Below are positions 37,615 to 45,415 of a stretch of 56,142 nucleotides of DNA, piece after piece. A program made the position numbers and the translations under genes. The notes beneath the pieces were generated by a model. It ran no database searches and was not told the DNA's origin. It saw nothing but the letters and a program-made list of their open reading frames with translations. This DNA comes from Calothrix sp. MO_167.B12. Lineage in GTDB: Bacteria > Cyanobacteriota > Cyanobacteriia > Cyanobacteriales > Nostocaceae. The stretch is taken from positions 1-56,142 of the forward strand of contig JASJCJ010000017.1 of the NCBI GenBank assembly GCA_030066045.1. Direction: 5' to 3'. Every line of letters starts with the position of its first letter. The first letter of the stretch is position 1.

Positions 37615-38030
37615 TACGCAGCTAAATTGTATAAAGTAAAAAACCAGGTGATTGTAGTGCGGAGAGAAGCGCGTTGCGGTGAGGTAGTGTGGTCTTGGGG
37701 GTTTCCCCCATGAACAACTACCGAACCCGTAGGGGGGTTCCCCCCGTTGTAGCGACTTCGGGGCATCCTGCCCGCTTTATGTAGGGTCTGCTGAATAACT
37801 ATAAAACATTGATTGCTCAATGCATAAGGGCTATTTTTTTGGGTCAGGGCGTGCAAGTCAATTAGGATTAACGGTTTAAAATTCTTGCATCTGTAATTTT
37901 TGATGATATTTTGAATAGAAACCCATAGGCACCGAACTATTGCCTATTGCCCATTCCCTATTCCCTACCCCCACAATCATGACTTTTTGCTGCAAGCCCT
38001 ATGTATACAATTTAGACGCTTAACAGCTTA
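37615..38030. mobile_element. MITE-B, long copy carrying a shared module and a nested MITE-A
   Basis: Outer ends (TACGCAGCTAAATTGTATA at the left, GACGCTTAACAGCTTA at the right) match 14793-14887 in reverse. Inside are the module shared with MITE-C (about 37655-37776) and a full MITE-A (37784-37999). This element, the heptamer array and repeat F fill most of the 913-bp gap between genes at 37307 and 38221. Confidence 0.75.
37784..37999. mobile_element. MITE-A nested in MITE-B, with 6-bp target duplication
   Basis: A 216-bp copy with ends GGGTCTGCTGAATAA and TTTGCTGCAAGCCC, flanked by TATGTA at 37778-37783 and 38000-38005. The short MITE-B at 14793-14887 has a single TATGTA at the same point, i.e. 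the empty site. Orientation is opposite to the copy at 17655. Confidence 0.8.
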
Positions 38031-38220
38031 TCCAGTTTATTTTCCGGTCAATATTCATAACATCTAGTGAAAAGCAAGTAAATATAAACAAAAATTACAA
38101 AAATTAATATTAAAAAAATTTGCCAGAGAGTAACGCAATCTGAGAAGATCATAAAATATGGGCATTTTGGATATTGCCTAAGTTGACAATAAATCATAGA
38201 TAGGCATTTAGGTAAAAAAT

Positions 38221-38448
38221 ATGGCTGAATCTTCAGAAATGACCGCAACAGAACAGGCAACCCCCCAAGAAGTAGCAGAGGTGATTGCTGAATTTGAGCA
38301 ATATCGGGAACGCCTGGTTCATGACACTATGGAAGCGGGAAAGAAAGCTAAGTTGACAAAATCAGCGGTAATGGCTCAATTAGAACCAGAACTGAATAAA
38401 ATTGATGGTATTCTCACACAATTACGTCAACAGCAAGCTAGTCAATAG
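38221..38448 (+). CDS. Small acidic conserved protein
   Basis: A 75-residue protein, probably all helical, with an acidic N-terminal half (ATPQEVAEVIAEFEQYRERL) and a C-terminal amphipathic helix (LEPELNKIDGILTQLRQQQ). No signal or membrane segment. I do not recognise it, but the composition and codon use look like a real gene. It is 207 bp upstream of the HEAT-repeat gene on the same strand. A GAGTTCG heptamer array begins at its stop codon. Confidence 0.55.
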   Translation: MAESSEMTATEQATPQEVAEVIAEFEQYRERLVHDTMEAGKKAKLTKSAVMAQLEPELNKIDGILTQLRQQQASQ

Positions 38449-38477
38449 TTCGGAGTTCGGAGTTCGGAGTTCGGAGG
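38448..38477. repeat. GAGTTCG heptamer STRR
   Basis: Four copies directly after the stop codon of the small acidic protein; the same unit is found at about 10303 (complement) and 26498. Confidence 0.85.
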
Positions 38478-38655
38478 AAAAAAGAGTGTTTCTACTACTT
38501 TTTTTCTCAGTTTATCAATGGAAAAACTAATAATTGTTAGCGCAGCACAAGAGTGCAGGATGCTAACTGAAATAACTCATCAATAATCCTGAATTCTGCT
38601 CTAAACTAATTTCAAATTCTCAGTCGAAGGTGATAGGTAATTCATAATAAGTAAT

Positions 38656-39564
38656 ATGCTCAACTCCGAAACTAAAGCCGGGGATGACCCTATTTTGCAG
38701 GCACAAGCCCAAACAGATGCTTTAATTCAAACAGTCACTGAACAAATCACGCTACACACCTTTGACCCCAACGATGAGGAGTTAATGCGGCAGATGGTGG
38801 AGAGCTTTGCCGATTCTCGGGGAATGGTGAGGCTGAGAATTGCTGAGACATTGGGAGAAATTGGTGAACCCGCAACTCCCGTATTACTGGAGGCTTTAAC
38901 CAATCACCCCAACCCAGTTGTCAGGAGAGCCTGTGCCAAAACATTAACCTTGATTGCCGATCCTAAGGCTGTTCCTACCTTAGTTCATGCCTTCCTCAAT
39001 GATGAAGACACAGTGGTACAAGGTTCTTCAGTGGGAGCGTTGGCAAGAACAGGAGAACCAGCCGTACCAGATTTATTGAAGATACTAGAATCTCCTGAAC
39101 ATCCCGAAAGTATTAAAGGACACGCAGCTTGGGCATTGGCGTTTATTGGTGCAGAGGCAAAAGAGCATTTGTACCAGGCTCTCTCTTCGGATTCAGAGGG
39201 TGTGCGGGCGGCGGTGGTAGCTGCGATTGCTAAAGTTGCCCAAGAGGATCCCAAGGCAGGAGATTTTGATATTTTGATTAATGCTCTTGATGACCCATCG
39301 GAAACTGTCAGATGTGAAGCCGCAGCGGTGTTAGGAAATTTAGCTCATAAACCAGCAGTTCCCACACTTTTAGAGTTACTAAACCATCCTGAAGCAGAAA
39401 GCCGCAAATCAGCTGCTTTGGCATTAATGAAAATCCGCGATAATTCTGCTATAGAACCACTGCAAGCGGCGTTAAACCAGGAGCAGGAAGCGGGGGTTCA
39501 GTCAGTCATGAAATTGGCGATTTCTCAACTGGAGAAGCAGTCAGAATCAGATGATTGGGACTAA
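38656..39564 (+). CDS. HEAT-repeat protein, PBS-lyase/NblB type
   Basis: A 302-residue helical-repeat protein built of HEAT (PBS lyase) repeats from about residue 50 to the end, for example VRLRIAETLGEIGEPATPVLLEAL and VVRRACAKTLTLIADPKAVPTL. The family includes CpcE/CpeY bilin lyase subunits and NblB proteins that act in phycobilisome degradation. The free-standing form without a CpcF-like partner and the N-terminal extension favour an NblB-like role, but this is inference. MITE-A lies just downstream. Confidence 0.78.
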   Translation: MLNSETKAGDDPILQAQAQTDALIQTVTEQITLHTFDPNDEELMRQMVESFADSRGMVRLRIAETLGEIGEPATPVLLEALTNHPNPVVRRACAKTLTLIADPKAVPTLVHAFLNDEDTVVQGSSVGALARTGEPAVPDLLKILESPEHPESIKGHAAWALAFIGAEAKEHLYQALSSDSEGVRAAVVAAIAKVAQEDPKAGDFDILINALDDPSETVRCEAAAVLGNLAHKPAVPTLLELLNHPEAESRKSAALALMKIRDNSAIEPLQAALNQEQEAGVQSVMKLAISQLEKQSESDDWD

Positions 39565-39581
39565 AAACTAACAGCTATTTA

Positions 39582-39665
39582 GGGCTTGCTGAAAAAGGTC
39601 CTTGGTGGGGGTAGGCAACAGGCAACAGGCAACAGTTTCAGCCTTATTGTTGATATTTTTTTGAA
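39582..39665. mobile_element. MITE-A, truncated copy
   Basis: Starts GGGCTTGCTGAAAAAGG after TATTTA and carries CAACAGG heptamers, then runs into REP sequence; the right end is missing. Confidence 0.65.
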
Positions 39666-39666
39666 T

Positions 39667-39717
39667 GGTAAGGTGGGCAATTACCAATGGTAATGGTAAG
39701 GTGGGCAATGCCCACCC
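39667..39717. repeat. REP pair upstream of the RAYT gene
   Basis: A partial unit (GGTAAGGTGGGCAATTACC) followed by a full palindrome GGTGGGC-AAT-GCCCACC at 39700-39716. Confidence 0.75.
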
Positions 39718-39787
39718 TACAAGATCCATAAACTGAAATGGGAATCATAGGTTTGGTTATCTACCCCGGAAAATCCAAGCCAATGCA

Positions 39788-40444
39788 ATGCCTCAATACC
39801 GTCGATTTTACGTTCCTGGTGGTACATATTTCTTCACCCTTGTAACCTATGAACGCCAGCCTCTTTTTTCTCAACCGGAGAACGTTTCACTGTTGCGTCA
39901 AGCCGTGGCGACGGTAAAATCAGAAATGCCTTTTACAATTGTTGGGGCGGTTGTACTACCAGATCATCTGCATTTTATTTGGACATTACCCAATGGTGAC
40001 TCTAATTATTCTAAACGGGTTGGACGGTTGAAAGTTTTGTTTACCCAATCTTTGCGAGGTAAAAATGCATTACCAAATGATGTTTCTATCTCTCGGCAAA
40101 AACATCGAGAAAGTAACATTTGGCATCGACGCTTTTGGGAGCATACAATCCAAGGTTATCAAGAATTAGAAGCATATCTCAACTATATTCACTACAATCC
40201 AGTCAAGCATGGCTTAGTTACTTGTCCCCATTTGTGGGAATATTCTAGTTTTCACTCATGGGTTAAAAAAGAAATATATTCGCCTCGATGGTGTTGCATA
40301 TGTACACCATCGTCAGGTGGGCAATGGTCAATCGTAAGGTGGGCAATGCCCACCCTACATCCATGGTTCCCAACAAAAATACATCAAATGCGATCGCTAC
40401 CTATGGGTGAAAAAATAAATGTATGCCAATGTACGCCGTCGTAA
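39788..40444 (+). CDS. REP-associated tyrosine transposase (RAYT)
   Basis: A single-domain Y1 HUH nuclease related to IS200 transposases; RAYTs act on REP palindromes. The HUH motif is in LPDHLHFIW, and the nucleophile region is YLNYIHYNPVKHGLV with the expected Tyr. FWEHTIQ also fits the family. Recognisable sequence ends near residue 165 (WEYSSFHSWV). The remaining ~50 residues are read from REP DNA, so the native stop has been lost or the tail is extended. GGTGGGC/GCCCACC palindromes lie upstream, in the 3' part of the gene and just after it, as expected for a RAYT with its cognate REPs. Confidence 0.87.
   Translation: MPQYRRFYVPGGTYFFTLVTYERQPLFSQPENVSLLRQAVATVKSEMPFTIVGAVVLPDHLHFIWTLPNGDSNYSKRVGRLKVLFTQSLRGKNALPNDVSISRQKHRESNIWHRRFWEHTIQGYQELEAYLNYIHYNPVKHGLVTCPHLWEYSSFHSWVKKEIYSPRWCCICTPSSGGQWSIVRWAMPTLHPWFPTKIHQMRSLPMGEKINVCQCTPS
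40338..40354. repeat. REP palindrome inside the RAYT 3' end
   Basis: GGTGGGC-AAT-GCCCACC; a degenerate half copy stands just before it (about 40315-40330). Confidence 0.75.
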
Positions 40445-40461
40445 GGTGGGCATTGCCCACC
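40445..40461. repeat. REP palindrome after the RAYT gene
   Basis: GGTGGGC-ATT-GCCCACC directly after the RAYT stop codon. Confidence 0.75.
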
Positions 40462-40477
40462 CTACTAGGAGATAATT

Positions 40478-40838
40478 ATGATGAGTAGTCTGTACGATCT
40501 AATTCGCAAAATCCAAAAACGCCCTTCCTTGTACCTGGGTAAACCTTCTGTGTGCAACCTACGCTTCCTGTCTAGCAGGCTATATTCTGGCGCGCCGTGA
40601 ACTTGGCATTTCCCAAACCCAGGAAGAAAAACAATTCACAGAATTTCAAACCTGGATTCAAACCAAATTCAATATCTCTTCCAGCCAATCCTGGGACAAA
40701 ATCATCCTTTTTTACTCTGAAGACGAACGCACTGGTTTAGATAGCTTTTTCAAACTATTCGAGGAATTTACCCAATCCCATCCGCTTCAGCGTGATTATC
40801 CCCTTGTTGGATCTCAAATTCAGAAGCATTCTGAATAA
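40478..40838 (+). pseudogene. Frameshifted small gene
   Basis: AGGAGA precedes an ATG at 40478 and the frame reads MMSSLYDLIRKIQKRPSLYL, then stops at about 40606. A second frame takes over near 40560 (GYILARRELGISQTQEE) and continues to a TAA at 40838 with well-formed coding sequence (FNISSSQSWDKIILFYSEDE). One indel near 40555-40575 explains both halves, giving an original protein of about 120 residues. The family is not recognised; it resembles short accessory proteins that begin with a YDLI-RPSLYLG motif. Confidence 0.7.
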
Positions 40839-40875
40839 GATGACTGGGAATAGAAAAACTGGTTGTAAATTTAGC

Positions 40876-41295
40876 TTACTTGCCAAAGTGCTTGGATGTC
40901 AGGGAAAGTTCAGAACTTAAATCATTAAAAAATTTGGCTAAGGACTCTGCTTGAGATGTACTTACTTCCCTTTGACCATTAATTATCTTGCTGACTTGCT
41001 CAACAGAACCAATAACCTCGGCTAAAGTAGATGGCCTTACGTCAAACTCATGCATTAGTGACTCTAAAGTAGCTGTAGCTGTAGGCTCACCTATGGGATA
41101 ATGCTGAACCTCGTAAGTCTCAATGAGAACAACCAACAAATCAAAAAGTGTCGTTTCAGCCTCCGTCAACTCGCCAGACATCATCTCCTCTACTATAGTC
41201 AGGGCTACGTTATACTCTTCAGGAGTTTTAATTGGCTTAGGCTGATACTGAATTAGTAGATTGGTATAGTTTTGTTCACTAGAAGTAGGGGTCAT
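40876..41295 (-). CDS. HigA-like HTH antitoxin/regulator
   Basis: About 139 residues. The C-terminal half is a helix-turn-helix of the HigA type (LMHEFDVRPSTLAEVIGSVEQVSKIINGQREVS), and the N-terminal half (TPEEYNVALTIVEEMM) is typical of the COG5499 HigA subfamily. I start at the ATG at 41295, preceded by GGTGG; the longer frame to 41316 would overlap the end of a decayed upstream frame. No intact toxin gene is beside it. Confidence 0.8.
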   Translation of the reverse strand: MTPTSSEQNYTNLLIQYQPKPIKTPEEYNVALTIVEEMMSGELTEAETTLFDLLVVLIETYEVQHYPIGEPTATATLESLMHEFDVRPSTLAEVIGSVEQVSKIINGQREVSTSQAESLAKFFNDLSSELSLTSKHFGK

Positions 41296-41312
41296 CTTTC
41301 CACCTTTCCCTA

Positions 41313-41375
41313 TCATTCAGGATGGGTAAGAACGATAGTTATGACCTTAATATTCAACTTTTTTCTTCCGGTATT
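41313..41375 (-). pseudogene. Possible C-terminal remnant of a HigB toxin
   Basis: Immediately upstream of higA on the same strand an open frame ends with KKLNIKVITIVLTHPE and a stop. HigB proteins often end with a strand followed by THxEYDK, so this could be the last strand of a lost toxin. Further upstream the sequence is repeat DNA. The match is short. Confidence 0.35.
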
Positions 41376-41402
41376 CTCTGCTCCCTGCTCCTCTACCATC
41401 TC

Positions 41403-41451
41403 TCACTCTTTCACTCCCTCACTCTTTCACTCCCTCACTCTTTCACTCCCT
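41403..41451. repeat. Tandem repeat CACTCTTTCACTCCCT
   Basis: Three copies of a 16-base unit next to the 3' end of the CpcS-like gene. Confidence 0.85.
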
Positions 41452-41465
41452 CTGTCCCCTGCATC

Positions 41466-42059
41466 TTATCCAGCTTCCGCTTTCCTAGCCATATTCCGAC
41501 GCACCATTGATTCTAAAACATCTGCGGTGACACAACGGCGCTCAGAACAGTAAGTCATCAAGTTTACACCATTCATCATCCGCACTGTGCTGACACGAAC
41601 CCGAAAATCATCAGTCACAAACCAGCACCTTTCTTGACCTTGGTTGTTTCCGTACTCAGTATCAATGGTCAAAATACCATCCTTGCCAAACCAATATTGA
41701 CAGACAACGGGTATCTTTTCAACATAACCCTCATTGCGTACCAGTTTGCCAGAAAGACCAGTTTCATCATCAGGAACATCAATGAGAATAGCCGCATAAT
41801 CGGGATTTGGCTCATCATTATCCAGATTTGCTTGCCACAAAAAACTAGCTCCACCTTTTGCTCTGCTAGGATCTATGCCTTGGCGATCGCATACTTGCTT
41901 GACTTTGGGATCATCTTGTTGTAATACACTAACAATCAAATTAGATTCCCCGGATTCATCAGCCACCAAGTCAAAGTGATGGACATTACGTTGGGTAAAC
42001 CAAGTACCTTCGCTTTTGCGGAAAAAGTCCATCATGGTCATGGGTGGAATTAGTTGCAT
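41466..42059 (-). CDS. CpcS/CpeS-family phycobiliprotein lyase
   Basis: A 197-residue calycin-fold lyase of the CpcS/CpeS/CpcU family that attaches phycobilins to Cys of phycobiliproteins. Family features: MDFFRKSEGTWFTQRNVHHF at the N-terminus, and the late ERCWFVTDDFRVRVSTVR with MTYCSERRC. The ATG at 42059 has GAGGTGA about 10 bases upstream; the internal ATGs a few codons on are alternatives. It could be the CpcU or CpeU type, which I cannot decide. It is divergent from the pentapeptide gene by about 75 bp. Confidence 0.82.
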   Translation of the reverse strand: MQLIPPMTMMDFFRKSEGTWFTQRNVHHFDLVADESGESNLIVSVLQQDDPKVKQVCDRQGIDPSRAKGGASFLWQANLDNDEPNPDYAAILIDVPDDETGLSGKLVRNEGYVEKIPVVCQYWFGKDGILTIDTEYGNNQGQERCWFVTDDFRVRVSTVRMMNGVNLMTYCSERRCVTADVLESMVRRNMARKAEAG

Positions 42060-42133
42060 GGGCTTTTGTCACCTCGCCATATAAAAAGCAGTTTACGGTA
42101 AAATAAGCCTGAATAGTTCCCAAACTTCAACTG

Positions 42134-43012
42134 ATGACTAACAGCCAAATTCAGCTCAATACTCCAGGCGATCGCATCAATTCCAGCTTACCATTAACTC
42201 CATCCTCAGAAATTATAAATGCTCTGAGGGCTGGTTTGGCAAGTGATTTGCAAGACTTGAGGAAATTGGATTTGCGGGGAGTAGAACTACAAGCAGCTAA
42301 TTTGAGTCAAGCCAGTTTGATTGGGGTTAATTTCAGTGGTGCTAACCTCAGTGAAGTGAATTTCAGTGGCACTGATTTACGGGGAGTTAATTTAAGTGCT
42401 GCAAATTTACAGGGAGCCAATTTACAAGGAGCATATTTAAGTAGAGCCAATCTCCACCAAGCAAACCTCACTGGCGCTAATTTAGACGGAGCAAAACTAC
42501 AGGTTGCATCCTATGACTGGCAAACTGTTTGGCCAGAAGGATACGCTTATAAAAAATCCGGAGCAGTGGGACCTGGAGCAAATTTAAATGGCGCTTATTT
42601 GAACACCGCCAATTTAAGAAACGCCGATTTACAAGGGGCAAATCTACTAGGAGCTTACTTGAGTGGTGCAGACATGACAGGGGCAAATCTGGAAAATGCT
42701 TGCTTAAGTGGCGCAGATTTACGAGTAGCTTTTTTGACTGGTGCTTATTTATGTAATGCTCGATTTAATGGTGCAGATTTACTTGGTGCAGACTTTCGTG
42801 CAGCAGATATGACTGGTGTGGAAATGGAGCACATTCAAAGTATTGCTGGAGCAGACTTTACTATGGTTCAGGGACTCAGTGAACAGACAAGAGCCAAACT
42901 CTCCACCCGCCCTGCTACAGAGCTTGATGTTTGGAACTCTTACACCCGTAGAACTACCCGTGAGAGTTTGGTGGTAGGAGGGAAGGAGTTTGGGAGTCAT
43001 CCAAGCTCTTGA
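42134..43012 (+). CDS. Pentapeptide repeat protein
   Basis: A 292-residue protein with A(D/N)Lxx repeats in two blocks (about residues 50-125 and 155-240), which should fold as a right-handed quadrilateral beta helix. An insert (VASYDWQTVWPEGYAY) separates the blocks; this YDxxTxWPxG insert is frequent in cyanobacterial members. No signal peptide. Function unknown. The stop codon lies directly at the start of a strongly structured element. Confidence 0.88.
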   Translation: MTNSQIQLNTPGDRINSSLPLTPSSEIINALRAGLASDLQDLRKLDLRGVELQAANLSQASLIGVNFSGANLSEVNFSGTDLRGVNLSAANLQGANLQGAYLSRANLHQANLTGANLDGAKLQVASYDWQTVWPEGYAYKKSGAVGPGANLNGAYLNTANLRNADLQGANLLGAYLSGADMTGANLENACLSGADLRVAFLTGAYLCNARFNGADLLGADFRAADMTGVEMEHIQSIAGADFTMVQGLSEQTRAKLSTRPATELDVWNSYTRRTTRESLVVGGKEFGSHPSS

Positions 43013-43083
43013 CCCACCAGTGGGTCTGGTGCCCCGTCATGAGGACGATTGCGTTGGACGGGGTTTAAATCCTCGTCCAACGC
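43011..43083. other. Three-hairpin structured element
   Basis: Hairpin 1 is GACCCAC-CA-GTGGGTC (43011-43026), hairpin 2 CGTC-ATGAG-GACG (about 43035-43047), hairpin 3 a perfect 10-bp stem GCGTTGGACG/CGTCCAACGC (43051-43083) with a 13-base loop. A related fragment (GACGGGGTTTGAATCC in reverse) is at about 37541-37560. It resembles an orphan end of an IS200/IS605-type element or a structured RNA, but no TnpA/TnpB gene is present. Confidence 0.45.
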
Positions 43084-43130
43084 CTTCACTATTGCCTGTT
43101 CCCTGTTAAGAGTTGCCTTTAAAAACATAA

Positions 43131-43165
43131 AACCTCCTTCCTTCTTCCTTCTTCCTTCTTCCTTC
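43131..43165. repeat. CTTCCTT heptamer STRR
   Basis: About five heptamers in the gap before the TPR gene. Confidence 0.85.
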
Positions 43166-43274
43166 ATGAATTGCCTAAGCCACAATTTTGCATCAATTTT
43201 TGCCCAGTATTTTGCCTGTTGATGGTTCAATTAATAAAGGTTAACAAAACACCAAGGTAAGAGGAATAGGTCTG

Positions 43275-44081
43275 ATGGTGCGATTAATTGTCATTTTCCT
43301 GAGTGCTATTTTAATATTTGGCTGGGGTGGAGAGGCACTCGCTGCTAATGAACCCTTACAAATTACTCAAGAACAGTTCGAGAAATGGGAAAATTTAAGC
43401 AATCAGGCTTTGAATGCTGCTAGTGAAGGTGATTTTGCGACCTCAGAAAAGTACTGGACCCAAATTTTAGAAGAATTTCCCCAAAATCCGGCAGTGTGGA
43501 GTAACCGAGGGAATGTGCGGGTAAGTCAAAATAAATTACAAGAGGCTTTAGAAGATTACAACAAAGCTATAGAATTAGCACCCAATGTTACAGATCCTTA
43601 TTTGAATCGGGGGACAGCCTTAGAGGGGTTGGGAAAATGGTCAGATGCGATCGCTGATTATAATCATGTGTTAGAATTAGACCCCAATGATGCGATGGCG
43701 TATAACAATCGGGGAAATGCTAAAGCAGGTTTAGGGAAATGGTCAGATGCGATCGCAGATTATCAAAAAGCTACGGAGATTAACCCCAAATTTGCCTTTG
43801 CCCGTGCTAATCATGCCTTAGCGGTGTATGAAACTGGTGAGACAGAAACTGCTATGCGGGAAATGAAGAGTCTTGTTCGTAAGTATCCCCAATTTGCAGA
43901 TATGCGAGCTGCCTTAACTGCTGCTTATTGGGCAAACGGACAGCCAGGGGAAGCAGAAAGCAATTGGGTGGCGGCTTATGGGTTAGATAGCCGTTATAAA
44001 GATATTAACTGGGTAAAAAATGTTCGTCGTTGGCCCCCTAGTTTGGTGGTAGCCTTGGATAAGTTCTTGAATATTAAGTAA
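43275..44081 (+). CDS. Exported TPR protein
   Basis: A 268-residue protein with a signal peptide (MVRLIVIFLSAILIFGWGG, cleavage near ALAANE) and about four to five TPR units (for example AVWSNRGNVRVSQNKLQEAL and DPYLNRGTALEGLGKWSDAI). Two units contain an identical GLGKWSDAIADY. It probably acts as a scaffold in the periplasm or lumen. The first glycosyltransferase starts only 11 bp downstream, so it may lead that operon. Confidence 0.85.
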   Translation: MVRLIVIFLSAILIFGWGGEALAANEPLQITQEQFEKWENLSNQALNAASEGDFATSEKYWTQILEEFPQNPAVWSNRGNVRVSQNKLQEALEDYNKAIELAPNVTDPYLNRGTALEGLGKWSDAIADYNHVLELDPNDAMAYNNRGNAKAGLGKWSDAIADYQKATEINPKFAFARANHALAVYETGETETAMREMKSLVRKYPQFADMRAALTAAYWANGQPGEAESNWVAAYGLDSRYKDINWVKNVRRWPPSLVVALDKFLNIK

Positions 44082-44092
44082 GGGTATTTACT

Positions 44093-45376
44093 GTGGCTCA
44101 TTTTGGCATTATTTGTCCTGCTGCTGCTGGTCACCTGAATCCTATGACCACTTTAGGGTACGAACTAAAACAGCGTGGTCATAGCGTGACTGTATTCGGA
44201 GTTATGGATGCTCAACCCAAGATTCTTGCAGCAGGGTTAGAATTTCAGCCAATTGGTGAGTCTAGTTTTCCTCCAGGTGCAACAAAGGACTTATTTATCC
44301 AACTTGGTAAAATGAGTGGATTTGAGGCATTGCAATACACCCTCAAATGGATATCTAAAGCGGCAGACATATGTCTTCAGGATGCTCCAGAAGCAGTTAA
44401 AGTAGCAGGTATAGACACATTATTGGTAGATCAAGTTTCCCCATCAGGAGGGACAGTTGCGGAATATCTAGACATCCCTTTTGTTAGTCTTTGTGGTGCC
44501 ATCATGCTGAATCGGGAAATCAGTATTCCTCCCTTTAATACCCCGTGGAATTATAATCCCTCATGGTGGGGCGGGTTACGCAATAGGGGGGGATATGCAA
44601 TCTTGAATCGGATTGGGAAACCCGTGCGAGCAATCATTAATTCCTATCGTCAGCAGTGGAATTTACCTCTATTTTCTAACCCCAATGATTACTATTCCCA
44701 ACTCGCCCAACTGACTCAACAGCCTGCTGAGTTTGAATTTCCCAGGAAAGAATTGCCTCAGTGCTTCCATTTCACTGGACCCTACAGTAACCCAGCCAGC
44801 CGAGAACCTGCGTCTTTTCCTTATGAAAAGTTAACTGGGCAACCACTGATTTATGCTTCTATGGGGACTTTACAAAATCGCCTACTGTGGGTTTTTGAAA
44901 GGATTGCTGAAGCTTGTGTAGATTTAGATGCTCAATTAGTCATTGCTTTAGGTGGGGGAGCTACTCCAGAATCTTTACCAGAATTGCCGGGAAATACTTT
45001 AGTTGTTGGCTATGCACCTCAATTGGAACTATTACAAAAAGCCACCCTTACCATCACCCACGCAGGAATGAATACTACCCTAGAATCTTTGAGTAATGGA
45101 GTACCAATGGTAGCTATTCCTATTACTAATGATCAGCCAGGGGTAGCAGCGCGAATTGCTTGGACAGGTACAGGGGAGGTTGTACCCCTCGGTAAAGTGA
45201 GCGTGAAAAGGCTACAGAAGGCTATCAGACAGGTGTTTACTGAAGATTCCTACAAACAGAATGCTTTGAGACTTCAAGAGGCAATTCGCCGTTCTGGAGG
45301 GGTGAGTAGAGCTGCTGATATTATCGAACAAGTAGCGCGTACAGGGAAGCCTGTGTTGGCTTCAAAAGCACTATAA
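44093..45376 (+). CDS. GT1-family UDP-glycosyltransferase A
   Basis: A 427-residue GT-B glycosyltransferase of the UGT/CrtX/macrolide type. The N-terminal acceptor domain begins MAHFGIICPAAAGHLNPMTT. The C-terminal donor domain carries VVGYAPQLELLQKATLTITH and HAGMNTTLESLSNGVPMVAIP, the UGT signature, and the DQ of ITNDQPG. The start is a GTG at 44093. The donor half is almost identical to that of the next gene whereas the acceptor half is only about half identical. The acceptor could be a carotenoid or another lipid alcohol. Confidence 0.87.
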   Translation: MAHFGIICPAAAGHLNPMTTLGYELKQRGHSVTVFGVMDAQPKILAAGLEFQPIGESSFPPGATKDLFIQLGKMSGFEALQYTLKWISKAADICLQDAPEAVKVAGIDTLLVDQVSPSGGTVAEYLDIPFVSLCGAIMLNREISIPPFNTPWNYNPSWWGGLRNRGGYAILNRIGKPVRAIINSYRQQWNLPLFSNPNDYYSQLAQLTQQPAEFEFPRKELPQCFHFTGPYSNPASREPASFPYEKLTGQPLIYASMGTLQNRLLWVFERIAEACVDLDAQLVIALGGGATPESLPELPGNTLVVGYAPQLELLQKATLTITHAGMNTTLESLSNGVPMVAIPITNDQPGVAARIAWTGTGEVVPLGKVSVKRLQKAIRQVFTEDSYKQNALRLQEAIRRSGGVSRAADIIEQVARTGKPVLASKAL

Positions 45377-45415
45377 AGATGTTTTCAGATTTCTGAATAT
45401 TGAAAAGATAAGCTT

